NCBI GenBank assembly: GCA_964036155.1
Contig: OZ038423.1
Span: 59,473,249 to 59,537,248, forward strand
DNA from: Diploscapter coronatus
Lineage: Eukaryota; Nematoda; Chromadorea; Rhabditida; Rhabditidae
Length of the DNA: 64,000 bases
Reading direction: 5' to 3'
Position 1 is the stretch's first letter. Every line of letters starts with the position of its first letter. The translations under genes were made by a program, and so were the position numbers. Positions 61,371 through 64,000 of this stretch are shown one piece after another. The notes under the pieces are model-generated. The model worked only from the letters and a program-made list of their open reading frames with translations. It did not search any database and had not been told where the DNA came from.

Positions 61371-62835
61371 CTGAAAATTGGAGAAATTCGAATATTTAGC
61401 TCCATTCCTTTTCGGCAAAAGTCGAGTTACATATGAAAATTTCAATAAAAAGAATTTTTAATGTTTAGGCTTGGTCTAATTTTGCTGAAATACAAGTAGT
61501 CCAGAGTGATGTACAGTAACATAGAATTTTTTAAATTCCCGCCCACTTTTAATCTTAGTCAGGTAAAAGTGGATAAAAAGCAATATAAAATAGAAAATTT
61601 CGGCAAGCCTTTCTAAGGAAATGTCACTCAGCCGGCGGAGTGTCTTTTAGGGAAATTCTTTCGATTTTCTCCAGGAGAAATGCTTAAAGAAAAACGCTCG
61701 GTCTCTTAAAGAGACTGGAGAATTGAGAAGAAATGCGAACGAACGAATAAAAGAGATCGAGAAAAATATCAACAAAAAAAATAAGAAAAAGTCCGAAAAA
61801 GCGAATTTGCGCTATCAACCGAGAGCAGCAGTGCAGGGGCACACAATTTTTTCTCGAAAAAAAAACCCTAACATTGTCGAACCTAGTCAGACTTTCAACC
61901 AGAATAAGAAACTTTAGAGTAGGGGACACGCAACAAGATTATTATAGTGAAATATTTAACTTAAGGGGATACACATGATGATGCTAGTTTAAGCTTTGCC
62001 TAAGTCTGAAGGTTGTTAGTATCGAAAAAAAAAGAACAAGAAAGAAATAGCCCCTAGAAGTAGAGGACTCTAAAAAGTTGTCTTTTGCATGAGGGCAGAA
62101 TTTTGCAGAACACCCAAGAAAAACACATGTCCCGAAAAGGAAGAGAAAAATAAATTATGAATTATCCTGACACGCAACTCTTTTTTCTTGTCCTGCATGA
62201 ACGAAAGATATGATCATAAGCAGTTGGATCATTTAGAGAGAAATGGCGAAATTTAGGCGGGAAATGAAAACCTTGATGAATTCTTGGCGGGGGCGGAAGA
62301 TCAAAATTTTGGTCAAATTTGGTGCAAAGAGTGCGAAAAATCGGCAGAAGCAACGAAAAACGCACGACGCATTATCGACTTGAATAGAGGACCGTTAGAG
62401 GGGAAATACAGTTGAATTATAAGTGAGATTAGACAGTCAGACGAAAAACTAGTCCCCTCAGGCGAGAAGAGGAAAAAATAGTATTTGAAAAGAGGAGAAT
62501 GAAAAGGTGCAGACAAAGGTGTATCTCTCTCTCGCTGCATTATAATGTCATTGCCTGTAATAATTGGCGTCGCAGTGCTTTGTGAAGCTAAAATGGGAAA
62601 TAGCGTGGGAAATGAAGAGTGAGAAAAGAGTGCAGATAGAAAACACTTGAAATCAATTAGTAGAGAAGAATAAAGAAAATGCCCAATTACCGCTGAATTA
62701 CCAAAATGTGAACGGTGGAAAAGCAAGTTTTTCAATTGGAAGTACGCTAAGGATCAAATCAAAGAATGAAATGCGCAAGATTTTTGGTGGGGATCAGTAT
62801 TTTCGCAAAATTTTCAAAAAATTAGGATAATTTCT

Positions 62836-62900
62836 AGTGAAGATCAAGTCTTTTCTATGAAAACTAGGATACTTTTTAAATGAAAATCAGCTTTCCCAAT
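62836..62900 (+). repeat. Pair of GAAGATCA / GAAAATCAGC words
   Basis: agtgaagatcaagtcttttc and tgaaaatcagctttcccaat, 45 nt apart. Confidence 0.5.
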
Positions 62901-63024
62901 GATATTATTATAGTATGTTATACTTATTCTGACGTGATTGAGTCATTATATGTGTTTATTAGGCGAAGATCCTAAGGACTAATTTACATTTCCTTTTGCG
63001 CTAATGGTTATTACGCAAATGATT

Positions 63025-63215
63025 TAATTTCCGGGAATAAATTTCTTCCCAGGTTTTGGGAGCAAAATGATCCCAATTTTTTCTCTTTCTCTTGTAAGTA
63101 GAAGATTATTTTTCAAATTGAGAATAATTTCCAAAGAAAACCTGCACTTTCCAGTTTTTATTATTTCGTTCCCAGATTTTGGGAGGAAAGTGGTCCCGTT
63201 TTTCGGGAGCGACCC
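63025..63215 (-). repeat. CCCA-rich inverted-word cluster
   Basis: ttccgggaataaatttcttc, ccaggttttgggagcaaaat and ttcccagattttgggaggaa: same wording as 9.0 kb and 45.2 kb, mostly in inverse orientation. Confidence 0.55.
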
Positions 63216-64000
63216 TTCTTTTCGTGTAAATAGAGGGGATTTGTACAATTCTCTCATCACGTCGCCCCTCAGGGCAAGTAGCTCAGTGATTAAGGTTGTG
63301 CTAAACAGCGCGTAAAAAGCGTACGCTCAAATAATCGAGGAAAAAGCCTGTTCTGACGGTGATAAGCTGATAAAATCAACAAAGTGGAGTAAGAAAGACA
63401 AAGTAAAGGTTGCTCGTAGTAACTCATCAACTGATGACGCAATACGATAATCTAAAACAATAGAAAATGAAAATCATGTCTCTTCATCCAAATCTAAATC
63501 CCTAAATGACGAAAAAAACAAAGCTGTTTTTAATGAAATATGAAATCATAAAATTAAACCTGAAAGTCAGAAGATTTTCCAAAGGTTTCGCGATATTATT
63601 AAAAATTCGAAACTCGAAAAATAATAAAGCAAGATTTCCACTGAAAATCGTTTAGGTTTCATTGAACCGCCACAAAACTCAGATGGAAATTTTCAAAACT
63701 CGTTCGAAAAAATTAGACTAGAGTCGCGGAAAAGATATAAAAGGAAATGGCAGGTACCGAAATAGGTAAACAAGGACAGGGGAAAATACCGGTCAGATAG
63801 GAAAATTATGGGTACAGAGAGTACGCGCTAAGTATGGGCCTTCTAACTTTTTTCTCTTTCTTTCTTTCTCTCATACTCTCTATCTTTACGGGCATGTGAA
63901 CCAGACATGGAGTAAGGCGAAAGAGTACGGATTGCATGATTTCTCTAAGAGACGAAAAGAAACAGACGAATCGTAAAAGGGTATTTCCCCACGACAATTT

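Larger units (their letters stand above)
61371..64000. other. Upstream part of the mbk-2 locus or its spacer
   Basis: No exon was recognised, though the mbk-2 exon at 61202-61370 needs an upstream partner ending in phase 2. Contains GATCAAGTCTTTTC-type words at 62836-62900, CCCA-type words at 63025-63215 and a tRNA-like A-box fragment near 63272. Confidence 0.4.

Overview
The window looks like nuclear DNA from a nematode. It is AT-rich, and the genes are built from many short exons split by introns that are mostly 40-60 nt long and end in TTTTCAG, TTTTAG or TTTAAG. Several genes have a splice-acceptor-like sequence just before the start codon with no matching donor, as expected for spliced-leader trans-splicing (inferred). 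The gene set also fits a nematode: a Gly/Trp/Tyr-rich secreted mini-peptide, a LIP-1-type MAP kinase phosphatase and an MBK-2-type DYRK kinase. The species cannot be named. Exon boundaries were worked out by hand; for every gene except the 48 kb locus they close in frame from start to stop. Gene symbols are C. elegans names given by recognised similarity, not by a search.

Layout. 0.4-5.0 kb (+): long-chain fatty-acid transport protein/acyl-CoA synthetase, with one GC-AG intron. 7.3-9.8 kb (+): GPI-anchored Ly6-like protein, converging tail to tail on a divergent dynein light chain (9.9-10.9 kb, -). 11.5-13.8 kb (-): secreted or type I membrane protein with one Ig domain. 14.6-14.9 kb (+): 56-residue Gly/Trp-rich secreted peptide. 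15.4-18.9 kb (-): amphiphysin (BAR + SH3). 20.5-22.9 kb (-): isovaleryl-CoA dehydrogenase, preceded on the same strand by snapin (23.3-23.9 kb). 24.9-27.0 kb (-): uncharacterised basic, disordered protein. 30.5-38.9 kb (-): 43-exon transmembrane cadherin. 40.1-42.8 kb (-): MKP-3/LIP-1 phosphatase. 50.1-61.4 kb or beyond (-): MBK-2/DYRK2 kinase with a long N-terminal region and a 3.8 kb intron. An unresolved coding-like locus lies at 48.0-48.8 kb.

Non-coding. There are two small inverted-repeat element families (at 15.6 and 27.1 kb; at 22.95 and 49.9 kb), a 99 bp hairpin element in a lip-1 intron, and several families of short dispersed words in introns and spacers (GCTGATCTTCAT, GGATATATGAAATC, CCCA-rich inverted words, and TGACGTCA/GGCGTTATTTTTAAA words). 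The large spacers at 43-47.9 kb and the mbk-2 introns carry long purine-rich (GAGA/GAAA) tracts. No rRNA, convincing tRNA, CRISPR array or bacterial-type feature was seen.

Functions. The genes are ordinary animal housekeeping, signalling and adhesion genes with no shared pathway. Fatty-acid activation and leucine breakdown both act on acyl-CoAs, and amphiphysin and snapin both act in vesicle traffic, but nothing suggests a functional cluster. The least explained items are the Ig-domain gene, the gene at 24.9-27.0 kb, the cadherin with a tiny tail, the 48 kb locus and the small inverted-repeat families.
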